Below are positions 45,062 to 51,404 of a stretch of DNA of 64,000 bases, piece by piece (the first letter of the stretch is position 1; each line of letters begins with the position of its first letter). The notes below the pieces were generated by a model. The model searched no databases, had not been told where the DNA came from, and saw only the letters and a list, made by a program, of their open reading frames with translations. This DNA comes from DAIMFL01 sp964372215 (GTDB lineage Bacteria; Pseudomonadota; Alphaproteobacteria; Dongiales; Dongiaceae): positions 1 to 64,000 of the forward strand of contig CAYJQC010000020.1 of assembly GCA_964372215.1 (NCBI GenBank). Direction: 5' to 3'. The position numbers were made by a program, and so were the translations under genes.

Positions 45062-45307
45062 ATGAAACGCATCCTGCTCGCCGCCGTTGCCCTGAGCTTC
45101 CTGGCCAGCCCGGCGCTCGCCTTCCATTGCCCCGCCGACATGGCGAAGATCGACGCGGCGCTCGCCGCCGGCCCGCAGATTTCGGCCGAACAGCTCGCCG
45201 AAGTGAAACGCCTCCGGGCCGAAGGCGACGAGTACCACCAAGCCGGCCAGCACCAGGAATCGGTCGACACCCTGGCCAAGGCGATGGCGATTCTGGGCAT
45301 CCAGTAG
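45062..45307 (+). CDS. Small exported protein of unknown function (HCPADM motif)
   Basis: An 81-residue protein with a clear Sec signal peptide (MKRILLAAVALSFLASPALA) and a mature helical part of about 60 residues starting FHCPADMAKIDAAL and containing EVKRLRAEGDEYHQAGQHQESVDTLAKAMAILG. One Cys and three His in a small helical hairpin could bind metal. It lies between the RND pump and the sigma factor; the sigma-factor frame is the same frame and begins about 11 codons after this TAG. I do not recognise a named family. Confidence 0.75.
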   Translation: MKRILLAAVALSFLASPALAFHCPADMAKIDAALAAGPQISAEQLAEVKRLRAEGDEYHQAGQHQESVDTLAKAMAILGIQ

Positions 45308-45330
45308 CACCGGGACCGCCGTTCGCCGCG

Positions 45331-45343
45331 GGAGGCTGCCATC
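45331..45343 (+). promoter_or_regulatory. Ribosome-binding site pointing to an ATC start
   Basis: GGAGG at 45331-45335 is spaced 5 nt from ATC at 45341. That codon begins the peptide xNERERLVVEQIPHLRRYAL, where the usual ECF start is MNERERL. No ATG, GTG or TTG occurs in frame between the upstream TAG (45305) and GTG 45437. Confidence 0.6.
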
Positions 45344-45847
45344 AACGAGCGCGAGCGCCTGGTCGTCGAGCAGATCCCGCATCTGCGGCGCTATGCGCTC
45401 GCCCTCAGCGGCGACCGCGACCGCGCCAACGACCTGGTGCAGGACTGCCTGGAGCGCGGGCTGGCGCGGCTGCATCTGTGGCGGCCGGGCAACCTGCGCG
45501 CCTGGCTGTTCACCATCATGCACAACCTGAACGCCAATGCTCGCCGCCGGGCCGCGCGCCAGCCGGTTTCGGTATCGGTCGAGTTGGCGGAGGCCGCCGC
45601 CCCGGTGGCACCGGCGCAGGAGGACGCGCTCAACCTGGCGGCGCTCGGCCGCGCGCTCGCAGACTTGCCGGAGGACCAGCGGGCGGTGGTGCTGCTGGTC
45701 GGGCTCGAGGGCTTCGCCTATGCCGAGGCGGCGAAGATCCTCGCGATTCCCGTGGGCACCGTGATGTCGCGGCTGCATCGCGGGCGCGAGCAGCTGCGCC
45801 GGCAGCTCGCGGGCGGTGCCGGCCCCGCGCTGAGGAGGGTGAAGTGA
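45341..45847 (+). CDS. ECF-type RNA polymerase sigma factor (probable ATC start)
   Basis: A sigma-70 family ECF sigma factor of about 168 residues. Region 2 reads HLRRYALALSGDRDRANDLVQDCLERGL and LWRPGNLRAWLFTIMHNLN; region 4 reads LPEDQRAVVLLVGLEGFAYAEAAKILAIPVGTVMSRLHRGREQLRR. The first canonical start codon, GTG at 45437, would delete the first 32 residues including half of region 2.1, so translation probably starts at ATC 45341, which has GGAGG at the correct distance. CTG 45359 is another option. Its stop overlaps the putative anti-sigma start by 4 nt. Confidence 0.85.
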   Translation: MNERERLVVEQIPHLRRYALALSGDRDRANDLVQDCLERGLARLHLWRPGNLRAWLFTIMHNLNANARRRAARQPVSVSVELAEAAAPVAPAQEDALNLAALGRALADLPEDQRAVVLLVGLEGFAYAEAAKILAIPVGTVMSRLHRGREQLRRQLAGGAGPALRRVK

Positions 45848-46632
45848 AACGCGACCCCGCGCCCCAGGATGCCGAGCTGCACGAGGCGGCTGACGGCCGG
45901 ATGACGCCGGCGCACCTGGCGGCGCTCGAGGCGCGGCTCGCCGCCGAACCGGAGGCGGCAGCCCGGCTGGCGTTCTATCGCCAGCTCAACGAGGTGCTGC
46001 ACCGGCTCTACGACCCGGTGCTGGACGAGCCCTATGCGCCGCCCGCCCTGGCGCCGCGCCGGCGCTGGGGGCCGATCCTGGCCCGCGCCGCGGCGGTGGC
46101 GGCGCTGCTGGTGGTCGGCGCCGGCGGCGGCTGGCTGGCCCGCGACCGGCTCGACGACGCGCCCGGGGCGCTGGCCGGCATCGACCTGCCGCGGCTGGCC
46201 GCCGACGCCCATCTGGTCTACGCCGCCGAGATCCGCCACCCGGTCGAGGTCGGCGCCGAGCAGGAGGCGCATCTGGTGCAGTGGCTGTCGAAGCGGCTCG
46301 GGGGCGAGATCCGGGCGCCGCGCCTCGACCGGCTCGGCTACCGCCTGATGGGCGGGCGGCTGCTGCCGGCGGGCGCCGGCGCCGCCGGCCAGTTCATGTA
46401 CGAGAATCCGGCCGGAATCAGGCTCACCCTGTTCCTGGTGAACCGGCCGCACAGTGACGACAGCGCCTTCCGCTTTGTCGAGGAGGATGGGGTTTCGGTG
46501 TTCTACTGGCGCGACGAAGGCTTCGGCTACGCCCTGTCGGCCGAGTTGCCGCGCGAGGCGCTGCTGGCCATCTGCAACGAGGTCTACAGCCAGCTCAGCC
46601 CGGACGCGCCGGCGTTCTCCTGGGGCGGCTGA
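45844..46632 (+). CDS. Putative membrane anti-sigma factor
   Basis: A 262-residue single-pass protein starting with GTG in a 4-nt overlap with the sigma gene, preceded by GGAGG. The N-terminal helical part (DAELHEAADGRMTPAHLAALEARLAAEPEAAARLAFYRQLNEVLHRLYD) resembles anti-sigma domains without the zinc-binding HxxxCxxC. One helix (residues about 80-97) follows, then a periplasmic domain of about 160 residues containing AAEIRHPVEVGAEQEAHLVQWLSKRLGGEIRAP. It should hold the sigma factor at the membrane until an envelope signal arrives. Confidence 0.82.
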   Translation: MKRDPAPQDAELHEAADGRMTPAHLAALEARLAAEPEAAARLAFYRQLNEVLHRLYDPVLDEPYAPPALAPRRRWGPILARAAAVAALLVVGAGGGWLARDRLDDAPGALAGIDLPRLAADAHLVYAAEIRHPVEVGAEQEAHLVQWLSKRLGGEIRAPRLDRLGYRLMGGRLLPAGAGAAGQFMYENPAGIRLTLFLVNRPHSDDSAFRFVEEDGVSVFYWRDEGFGYALSAELPREALLAICNEVYSQLSPDAPAFSWGG

Positions 46633-46671
46633 GCGTCCGGGACTGCGGGTCGCCGGGCCGCGCCTGGACTC

Positions 46672-47061
46672 TCAGGCGGCGCCGCCTTCGGCCGCCGCGT
46701 TCAGGGCGGCGCGCAGATCGCGCGCATGGATCGGCTTGGTCAGGGTGGTCACCGACGGCAGGCCGCGGCTGCCGCCCAGCGCCTTGGCGAGGCGCAAGTA
46801 ATCCGGATTGTAGCCGCTGATCACCAGCACCGGCCCGGTCCAGTTGGCATCGGCCAGGTATTGCAACAGCTCGATGCCCTCGACGTCGGGCATGACCACG
46901 TCGAGCGCGACGATGGCGGGCCGGAAGCTGGCCAGGGCCTGCTTGAACTCGTCGGCGCGGGTGGTGACGCAAACCTCGAAGCCTTCGCCTTCGGCGACCT
47001 GCTGCACGAAGGTGCCGAAACCGGGCTCGTCGTCGATGACCAGGAGGCGCTTTTCGATCAT
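46672..47061 (-). CDS. Receiver-domain response regulator (single domain)
   Basis: A 129-residue CheY-like receiver: acidic pair in LVIDDEPG, phospho-acceptor Asp54 in VALDVVMPDV, Ser in VISGY and Lys in TLTKPI. No output domain and no adjacent kinase. The extra GGSRGLPSVTT before the lysine resembles receivers of hybrid systems. The ATG at 47061 starts the first strand. It converges on the anti-sigma gene with a 39-bp gap. Confidence 0.9.
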   Translation of the reverse strand: MIEKRLLVIDDEPGFGTFVQQVAEGEGFEVCVTTRADEFKQALASFRPAIVALDVVMPDVEGIELLQYLADANWTGPVLVISGYNPDYLRLAKALGGSRGLPSVTTLTKPIHARDLRAALNAAAEGGAA

Positions 47062-47387
47062 GCCGGTTGAGCGGCGGAGCTTGGGGCCTTGTGAAGCCGT
47101 TCGGCCGCAGCCGTTCGGCAACGATACGTCCCTAGCCGCCCGCAATTCCCTTCCCTGCGCCGTCCGGCGTGCCGAGCCACACTACAGCCGGCCCAACGCT
47201 ACGTGCGCCACGCCTCATGCACCCGCCAGTACCACGTCGGCAAGCGTCCTTCAACCCTGGTCTGTCGGTTGCGCCAAGGGCCCGGCCGGCGTGTCGATGC
47301 CGGTCCGTCGGGGGTCACTGTCGGCCCGGTCGAGGCGGCGGCCGCACCGATGTGCAGACACGGCCCTCGGCGCGTGGCGGGCGAGGC
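47062..47387. other. 326-bp intergenic region
   Basis: Between the receiver gene and the end of the PEP-CTERM gene. The only structure noted is the direct repeat AGCCGTTCGGC at 47095-47105 and 47109-47119, each copy itself palindromic (GCCG/CGGC), just upstream of the receiver start. Small open frames here show no conservation or ribosome sites. Confidence 0.5.
47095..47119. repeat. Paired palindromic 11-mers upstream of the receiver gene
   Basis: AGCCGTTCGGC occurs twice, 14 bp apart start to start (47095-47105, 47109-47119), about 34-58 bp before the start codon of the minus-strand receiver gene. The layout suggests a tandem operator, but no regulator is known. Confidence 0.5.
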
Positions 47388-48281
47388 TCAGTCGCGACCG
47401 GCGCGGTGGCGCGCCCGACGCCCGAACAGGCCAAGACCGAGCAGTCCGGTGCCGAATAGAACCATCGACATCGGCTCGGGGACCTGGGTGGCATTGACGA
47501 CGATATTGATGTCGCTTGCCTTGTCCCAGCCGTAGCCGAGGCTTGTGAGGGTGCTATCAAAGGTCGCGGGTCCAGCTAGGCCGTCGACCGAAAACGCCCG
47601 GTACAGGTTGTCGGCGCCATCCTGGGGCGAGCCTGCCAGCGCGGCATTGGTCGCATGGGCGAAGCACAGGGTATACGCACCTGTGAGCGCCGAATCGCCA
47701 GGGCCGCGGCACTCGGCGCCGAACTGATACACGGTGCCGGCGTTGAGAATGAGCCCGAGGTTGGTGAGGGTGACTTCATAAAGCTGGATGTAGCTTCCCG
47801 AGCTGCCCTGGTAATCGTTCTCGCCCGTGCCGCCTGGGTACAGGACGCGCGAGATGGAGATGTCTGAATTGTCGGTCGCATTGCTGCCAGAGGAAAAGTT
47901 CCCGCCGGCCACCATCGGAACCGTGCCGAGCGATGCATCGCCGAGATAGAAAGCCAGCGAGCTGTAGAAATCGCCCAGGAAGTAGCTGGTGTCGTCGCCG
48001 AGATTGGAGTTGTTGTTGGCACCGGCGCCACCGACCGGTGTGATCCAGAAGGTGATCGAGTCGACCTCGTATTGGCCGCTGCCGGAAATGGCGAAGTCGT
48101 CTCCGGCGAACCAGCCGTAGCCTGCGAAATCCCAACCTACATTGGAGCGATTCGCGCCCGCCGCATTGTTGAGGTTGTCTGCCGGCAGTCCACGATCGAC
48201 CACGGTGACGGCCAGTGCCTGTGACGCATTCAGCAGCGAGACAGCGCCTACCAGTGCCAGTATCGCGCCCAGAGATCTCAT
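47388..48281 (-). CDS. PEP-CTERM sorting domain protein (1)
   Basis: A 297-residue exported protein. A signal peptide (MRSLGAILALVGAVSLLNASQALA) leads, then an Asn/Gly/Ser-rich beta-type domain, and a C-terminal PEP-CTERM tail: VPEPMSMVLFGTGLLGLGLF followed by GRRARHR. Such tails are recognised and cleaved by an exosortase (EpsH/XrtA) during export to the surface or matrix; no exosortase is in this window. The upstream region has a strong sigma-54 promoter match (48379-48394). Confidence 0.92.
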   Translation of the reverse strand: MRSLGAILALVGAVSLLNASQALAVTVVDRGLPADNLNNAAGANRSNVGWDFAGYGWFAGDDFAISGSGQYEVDSITFWITPVGGAGANNNSNLGDDTSYFLGDFYSSLAFYLGDASLGTVPMVAGGNFSSGSNATDNSDISISRVLYPGGTGENDYQGSSGSYIQLYEVTLTNLGLILNAGTVYQFGAECRGPGDSALTGAYTLCFAHATNAALAGSPQDGADNLYRAFSVDGLAGPATFDSTLTSLGYGWDKASDINIVVNATQVPEPMSMVLFGTGLLGLGLFGRRARHRAGRD

Positions 48282-48378
48282 GTCGCATTCCTCCGCTTCT
48301 GCCAGGGCGCTGATATTCGGCGGTCGCCACCAGATGCCCCGCCAAGCTTCCCACGCACGCTGTCTGCACCAGAACAGA

Positions 48379-48394
48379 AGCAGTTCTCGTGCCA
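48379..48394 (-). promoter_or_regulatory. Sigma-54 promoter of PEP-CTERM gene 1
   Basis: On the minus strand the bases read TGGCACGAGAACTGCT, which matches the RpoN consensus TGGCACN5TTGCW with a single mismatch. The invariant GG and GC are 10 bp apart. The predicted transcription start is about 85-90 nt before the ATG at 48281. Confidence 0.75.
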
Positions 48395-48440
48395 AGTGTG
48401 CAGAGCCGCGCAAACATTCATTTATTATGGTTAATGACCT

Positions 48441-48460
48441 GGGTGAGTGTAAGCGCACCC
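48441..48460. promoter_or_regulatory. Inverted repeat, possible upstream activator site
   Basis: GGGTG (48441-48445) and CACCC (48456-48460) are separated by 10 bp with GTGTAAGCGC between. It lies 47 bp upstream of one sigma-54 promoter and about 280 bp from the other. Confidence 0.35.
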
Positions 48461-48491
48461 GACAGTTGAATCAGGTTTGCTCGCCGGCATT

Positions 48492-48505
48492 CATGCCTAG
48501 GCATG
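48492..48505. promoter_or_regulatory. 14-bp perfect palindrome
   Basis: CATGCCTAGGCATG is its own reverse complement. It lies between the two divergent sigma-54 promoters, about 97 bp from one and 235 bp from the other, within reach of an enhancer-binding activator. Confidence 0.45.
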
Positions 48506-48739
48506 CGAATCTTGACGGCAGACCATGGCAAAGTCGTTGTAACCAGATTCGGAAAGGGCCGAGGACACCTGAAGTGCCCTGGAAATCAGGCCAACAACCG
48601 GAAAATTCATACGATCACGGGCTTCCTTGGGTGTGGCGGCGTGTCGACCGGACCGGAGACTGTCGGAATCCATTACAATCTGAGCTAGAAGAACCTTCGG
48701 GAATCGATCAAGGCGCTGATCGACAACGGATTGCGAGTC

Positions 48740-48755
48740 CGGCACAGGATTTGCT
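48740..48755 (+). promoter_or_regulatory. Sigma-54 promoter of PEP-CTERM gene 2
   Basis: CGGCACAGGATTTGCT matches TGGCACN5TTGCW in all positions but the first, with GG (48741-48742) and GC (48753-48754) exactly 10 bp apart. The predicted start is about 100 nt before the ATG at 48865. Confidence 0.8.
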
Positions 48756-48864
48756 TTGGCTTCATGTCGGTAGCAGCACCGGTGAATGCGCCCGGTCGGG
48801 TGCTTCAATGCGTCGCAGGTCCGGTCCGGTTTCGCCCGCCGGGGCGTCGAGGTCAAAGGGAACA

Positions 48865-49677
48865 ATGAAAATGAAGCGCGGTTTCTTCGAAGCGATTCCT
48901 GCCTTGCCCCTGCTCGCGATTGCGGTCGTCGCGGTGGCGCTGGCGGCGCCGAGTCCGGCAGGCGCGGTGGCGTCCGACTACATCATTCGCGGGACCCCCA
49001 TCATCAACGATCTCGGTGGCGGCGTGACCGAATTCGTGATCGACGACGCCGGCGACAAAGCCGGCCTCGGGTCGAACGACATCAACGGCGCGACCCTGGG
49101 CAGCATCACCAGCCTGGCGATCGATCGGACCGATGACCGCACCCGCTTCGCGGCCGGCAGCGGTCCCTATGTCGCGCCCTATCTGAACATCTGGATCACC
49201 GACGGGCTGGGCAACTACGCCGTGGTCGCCAACGAGCCTTCGGATGCGAATTTCCAGCCGCTGTATCTCAATGGCTATGACCTCGACTTCGCCGATCTCA
49301 GCAACAAGGTCGCCAAGATATACGAGAACAGCGACAAGTCCTGGCTGCCCAACAACGGCGTCGGCCTGACTTTCGCCGATCTCGCCGCCTTCGTCATCCA
49401 GGCGCCGAGCGTGGCCGAACTGCTAGCCGGCTGGGCCGGCCTCGGCACCGGCGCGCCGCGCGAGCTGGGGACCAACGTCGCCTATGGCGTCAACTGGGTG
49501 TTCGGCGACACCCTCAGCAACTACGTCTCAGGCGATCCAGGCTATCGCGTGGCCAACGCCCGGTTCGCGGCGACGGCGGTGCCCGAGCCGGCGACGCTGA
49601 TCCTGTTCGGCGCCGGCCTGGCCGGGCTCGGGCTGGTCGGACGGCGGATGGTCCGACAGCAGCCGGCCAATTGCTGA
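48865..49677 (+). CDS. PEP-CTERM sorting domain protein (2)
   Basis: A 270-residue exported protein. Signal peptide LPLLAIAVVAVALAAPSPAGAVA is followed by a mature domain rich in Asp/Gly with GGGVTEFVIDDAGDKAGLG and LNIWITDGLGNYAVVANEPSDANFQPLYLNG, then a PEP-CTERM tail VPEPATLILFGAGLAGLGLV and GRRMVRQ. The ATG at 48865 has AAAGGGAAC in front. It is divergent from PEP-CTERM gene 1 and has its own sigma-54 promoter match. Mature function unknown; exosortase-dependent surface or matrix localisation is expected. Confidence 0.92.
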   Translation: MKMKRGFFEAIPALPLLAIAVVAVALAAPSPAGAVASDYIIRGTPIINDLGGGVTEFVIDDAGDKAGLGSNDINGATLGSITSLAIDRTDDRTRFAAGSGPYVAPYLNIWITDGLGNYAVVANEPSDANFQPLYLNGYDLDFADLSNKVAKIYENSDKSWLPNNGVGLTFADLAAFVIQAPSVAELLAGWAGLGTGAPRELGTNVAYGVNWVFGDTLSNYVSGDPGYRVANARFAATAVPEPATLILFGAGLAGLGLVGRRMVRQQPANC

Positions 49678-49734
49678 GAGTCGCCGGGACAATTCGGCGC
49701 GGGCGGCGAAAATTTCAGTGTGGCGGAACTGGGC

Positions 49735-49809
49735 TGGTGCCGCAGGAGGGATTTGAACCCCCGACCCACGCATTACGAATGCGTTGCTCTACCCCTGAGC
49801 TACTGCGGC
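49735..49809 (-). tRNA. tRNA-Thr (anticodon CGT)
   Basis: The minus strand folds into a cloverleaf of 75 nt with encoded CCA. The acceptor stem pairs GCCGCAG with CTGCGGC and the D-stem pairs GCTC with GAGC. The anticodon stem ACGCA/TGCGT encloses TTCGTAA, anticodon CGT reading ACG (Thr). The T-arm has TTCAAAT with a stem containing one G-U pair. It follows PEP-CTERM gene 2 in convergent orientation. Confidence 0.96.
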
Positions 49810-49861
49810 ATCGCGGCCGGCGGGCGTCGCCGGCACCCCGCGGGCGATGGCTGGACCCGGC

Positions 49862-49897
49862 CCCAGTGCTTGGCCCGGTCCCAGTGCTTAGCCCGGC
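49862..49897. repeat. 18-bp tandem repeat upstream of the tRNA
   Basis: CCCAGTGCTTGGCCCGGT (49862-49879) is followed by CCCAGTGCTTAGCCCGGC (49880-49897), two mismatches in 18. It lies just upstream of the minus-strand tRNA and just after the hemY stop. Confidence 0.8.
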
Positions 49898-49936
49898 CAG
49901 CGTAAGCAAGGCGTTAACCCTGCGGGCGCGGCGAAC

Positions 49937-51397
49937 CTAGTTGACGAGCCGGGCGGCGTCAACGCCCGCCCCGGCCTCGTCGTCCGGGGCCGACGGCTCC
50001 GACCTGGGACCCAGTTTGATGGTGGTGGCGGCGGGCGCGGCCACGCCGGCGGCGGGCGTCGCGGCCAGGGTGAGCGCCGCCGCGGGCCGCGGCGCGGCCC
50101 ACCAGGCCAGGCTGTCGAAGGCGCCGCACTGGCCGCAGCGCGCCTGCCACTCCCCGGCCGGGGTGCCGCACTGGTCGCAGGTCCAGGTGGGATCGGCGAT
50201 CGCCTCGGACGCCAGCATGAGCCAGCGCCGCACCGCCGCGGGATCGCCGCGCTCGCCTTCCTCGAGCCGCGCCATCAGCCGGCACAGCCGGGCAGTCGGC
50301 GCGTCGCGCTCGGCCTCGGCCAGCCTGGACAGGTGGCTGCGCGCCTCGCCCCACAGCCCGGCGGCGAGCGCCGCCTCGGCCAGTGCCAGTCGGCTTTCCC
50401 GGTGCTCGGGACTGAGGGCGGCGAGCTTTTCGAAGCGCCGGACCCGCGCCACCGGCTCCTCGTCCGGGCGCAGCGCGGTATAGGCGGCCGCCAGCATCGG
50501 ATGGGGCGCCGTCTGCCAGCCCTGCTCGATCAGCTTCGCCGCCGCCTTCTCGTTGCCGCCGCGTCCCAGCAGCAGCGCCGCCATGGCGCGCGGCGGGACC
50601 AGTTCGGGCGCCAGCTTGGCCGCCTCGCGCGCGGCGTTCAGCGTCTCGATCGAGCCGCCGCTGGCGCCGCCGAGGGCGTCGACGCCGACGCGGGCGCGCT
50701 CGGCCAGGATCACCGCGCGCACGCGGCGCGCCCGCTCCGGCGCCACCGATTTCTGGCGCAGCGCCTCCTTCAGGGTGGTCTCGACCCCGGCCCAGTCGCC
50801 GTCCCGGAGCTGCAGATCGAGCAGCGTGGTGGTGGCCCAGGCGGCGGCCGGCCGTTCGCGGTGGGCGCGCCCGGCATAGTCGAGCGCGGCCCGGCGGTCG
50901 CCCGCCTTGAGCGCCTGGGTGAGCAGGCCGCGCAGGCCGAGGAAGCTGGTCTCCGGGCGCTCCAGCATGGCGGTGAAGTATTTGCGGGCCGCCTGCTCGT
51001 CGCCGCTGAGCTGGGCGGTCTGGGCGGCCAGCAGCAGGGTAAGCGGCGGCTCGTTCAACAGCACCGCGGCGCGGCCGGTCTGGCGCCGGGCCTCCTCGAC
51101 GTCGCCGGCCGCCACCGCCGCCATGCCCTGGGTCAAGGCCTTGTAGCCCTTGCGCCGGCGCGACTCGTGGCGGGCGCGGCCGATCTGGCGCGGCGATCTC
51201 GTCAAGAAGCGCCAGATCTGCCAGAGCATCGCCACGGCCACGGCGAAGAGCAGCGCCGCGGCGAGCAGGATTCCGACCGACGTGTCGACGCGATAGCCGA
51301 ACCACACGACGCTGACCTCGCCCGGCCACTCCGCCAGCAAGACGGCAGCGGTGACCAGAACGGCAAGCTTCAGGAAGAAGAACAGGGTGCGACGCAT
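49937..51397 (-). CDS. hemY: HemY-type TPR membrane protein with C-terminal zinc ribbon
   Basis: A 486-residue HemY_N domain protein, associated by gene order with heme synthesis (not the protoporphyrinogen oxidase also called HemY). Two N-terminal helices (TLFFFLKLAVLVTAAVLLAEW and SVGILLAAALLFAVAVAMLWQIW) anchor a long TPR-like helical region. Near the end, Cys407, Cys410, Cys421 and Cys424 in TWTCDQCGTPAGEWQ and CGQCGAFDSLAWW form a rubredoxin/zinc-ribbon knuckle like that of LapB. The ATG at 51397 begins MRRTLFF. It lies 7 bp after the HemD-mitofilin gene. Confidence 0.9.
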   Translation of the reverse strand: MRRTLFFFLKLAVLVTAAVLLAEWPGEVSVVWFGYRVDTSVGILLAAALLFAVAVAMLWQIWRFLTRSPRQIGRARHESRRRKGYKALTQGMAAVAAGDVEEARRQTGRAAVLLNEPPLTLLLAAQTAQLSGDEQAARKYFTAMLERPETSFLGLRGLLTQALKAGDRRAALDYAGRAHRERPAAAWATTTLLDLQLRDGDWAGVETTLKEALRQKSVAPERARRVRAVILAERARVGVDALGGASGGSIETLNAAREAAKLAPELVPPRAMAALLLGRGGNEKAAAKLIEQGWQTAPHPMLAAAYTALRPDEEPVARVRRFEKLAALSPEHRESRLALAEAALAAGLWGEARSHLSRLAEAERDAPTARLCRLMARLEEGERGDPAAVRRWLMLASEAIADPTWTCDQCGTPAGEWQARCGQCGAFDSLAWWAAPRPAAALTLAATPAAGVAAPAATTIKLGPRSEPSAPDDEAGAGVDAARLVN

Positions 51398-51404
51398 GAT
51401 CGGC

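Larger units (their letters stand above)
48282..48864. other. 583-bp divergent regulatory region of two PEP-CTERM genes
   Basis: No convincing gene; a 61-codon frame at 48503-48688 lacks a ribosome site. It is locally AT-richer than the rest (about 48410-48440). It holds a sigma-54 promoter match near each gene, the perfect palindrome at 48492-48505 and the inverted repeat GGGTG/CACCC at 48441-48460, which could be activator sites. Confidence 0.7.

Noticed and set aside
47169..47459. Short plus-strand frame before the PEP-CTERM gene
   Set aside because: Arg/Pro/Ala-rich translation, no ribosome site, and it runs into the 3' end of the convergent PEP-CTERM gene.
48503..48688. 61-codon frame between the PEP-CTERM genes
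   Set aside because: It has no ribosome site, no recognisable motif and overlaps the regulatory palindrome; treated as intergenic.
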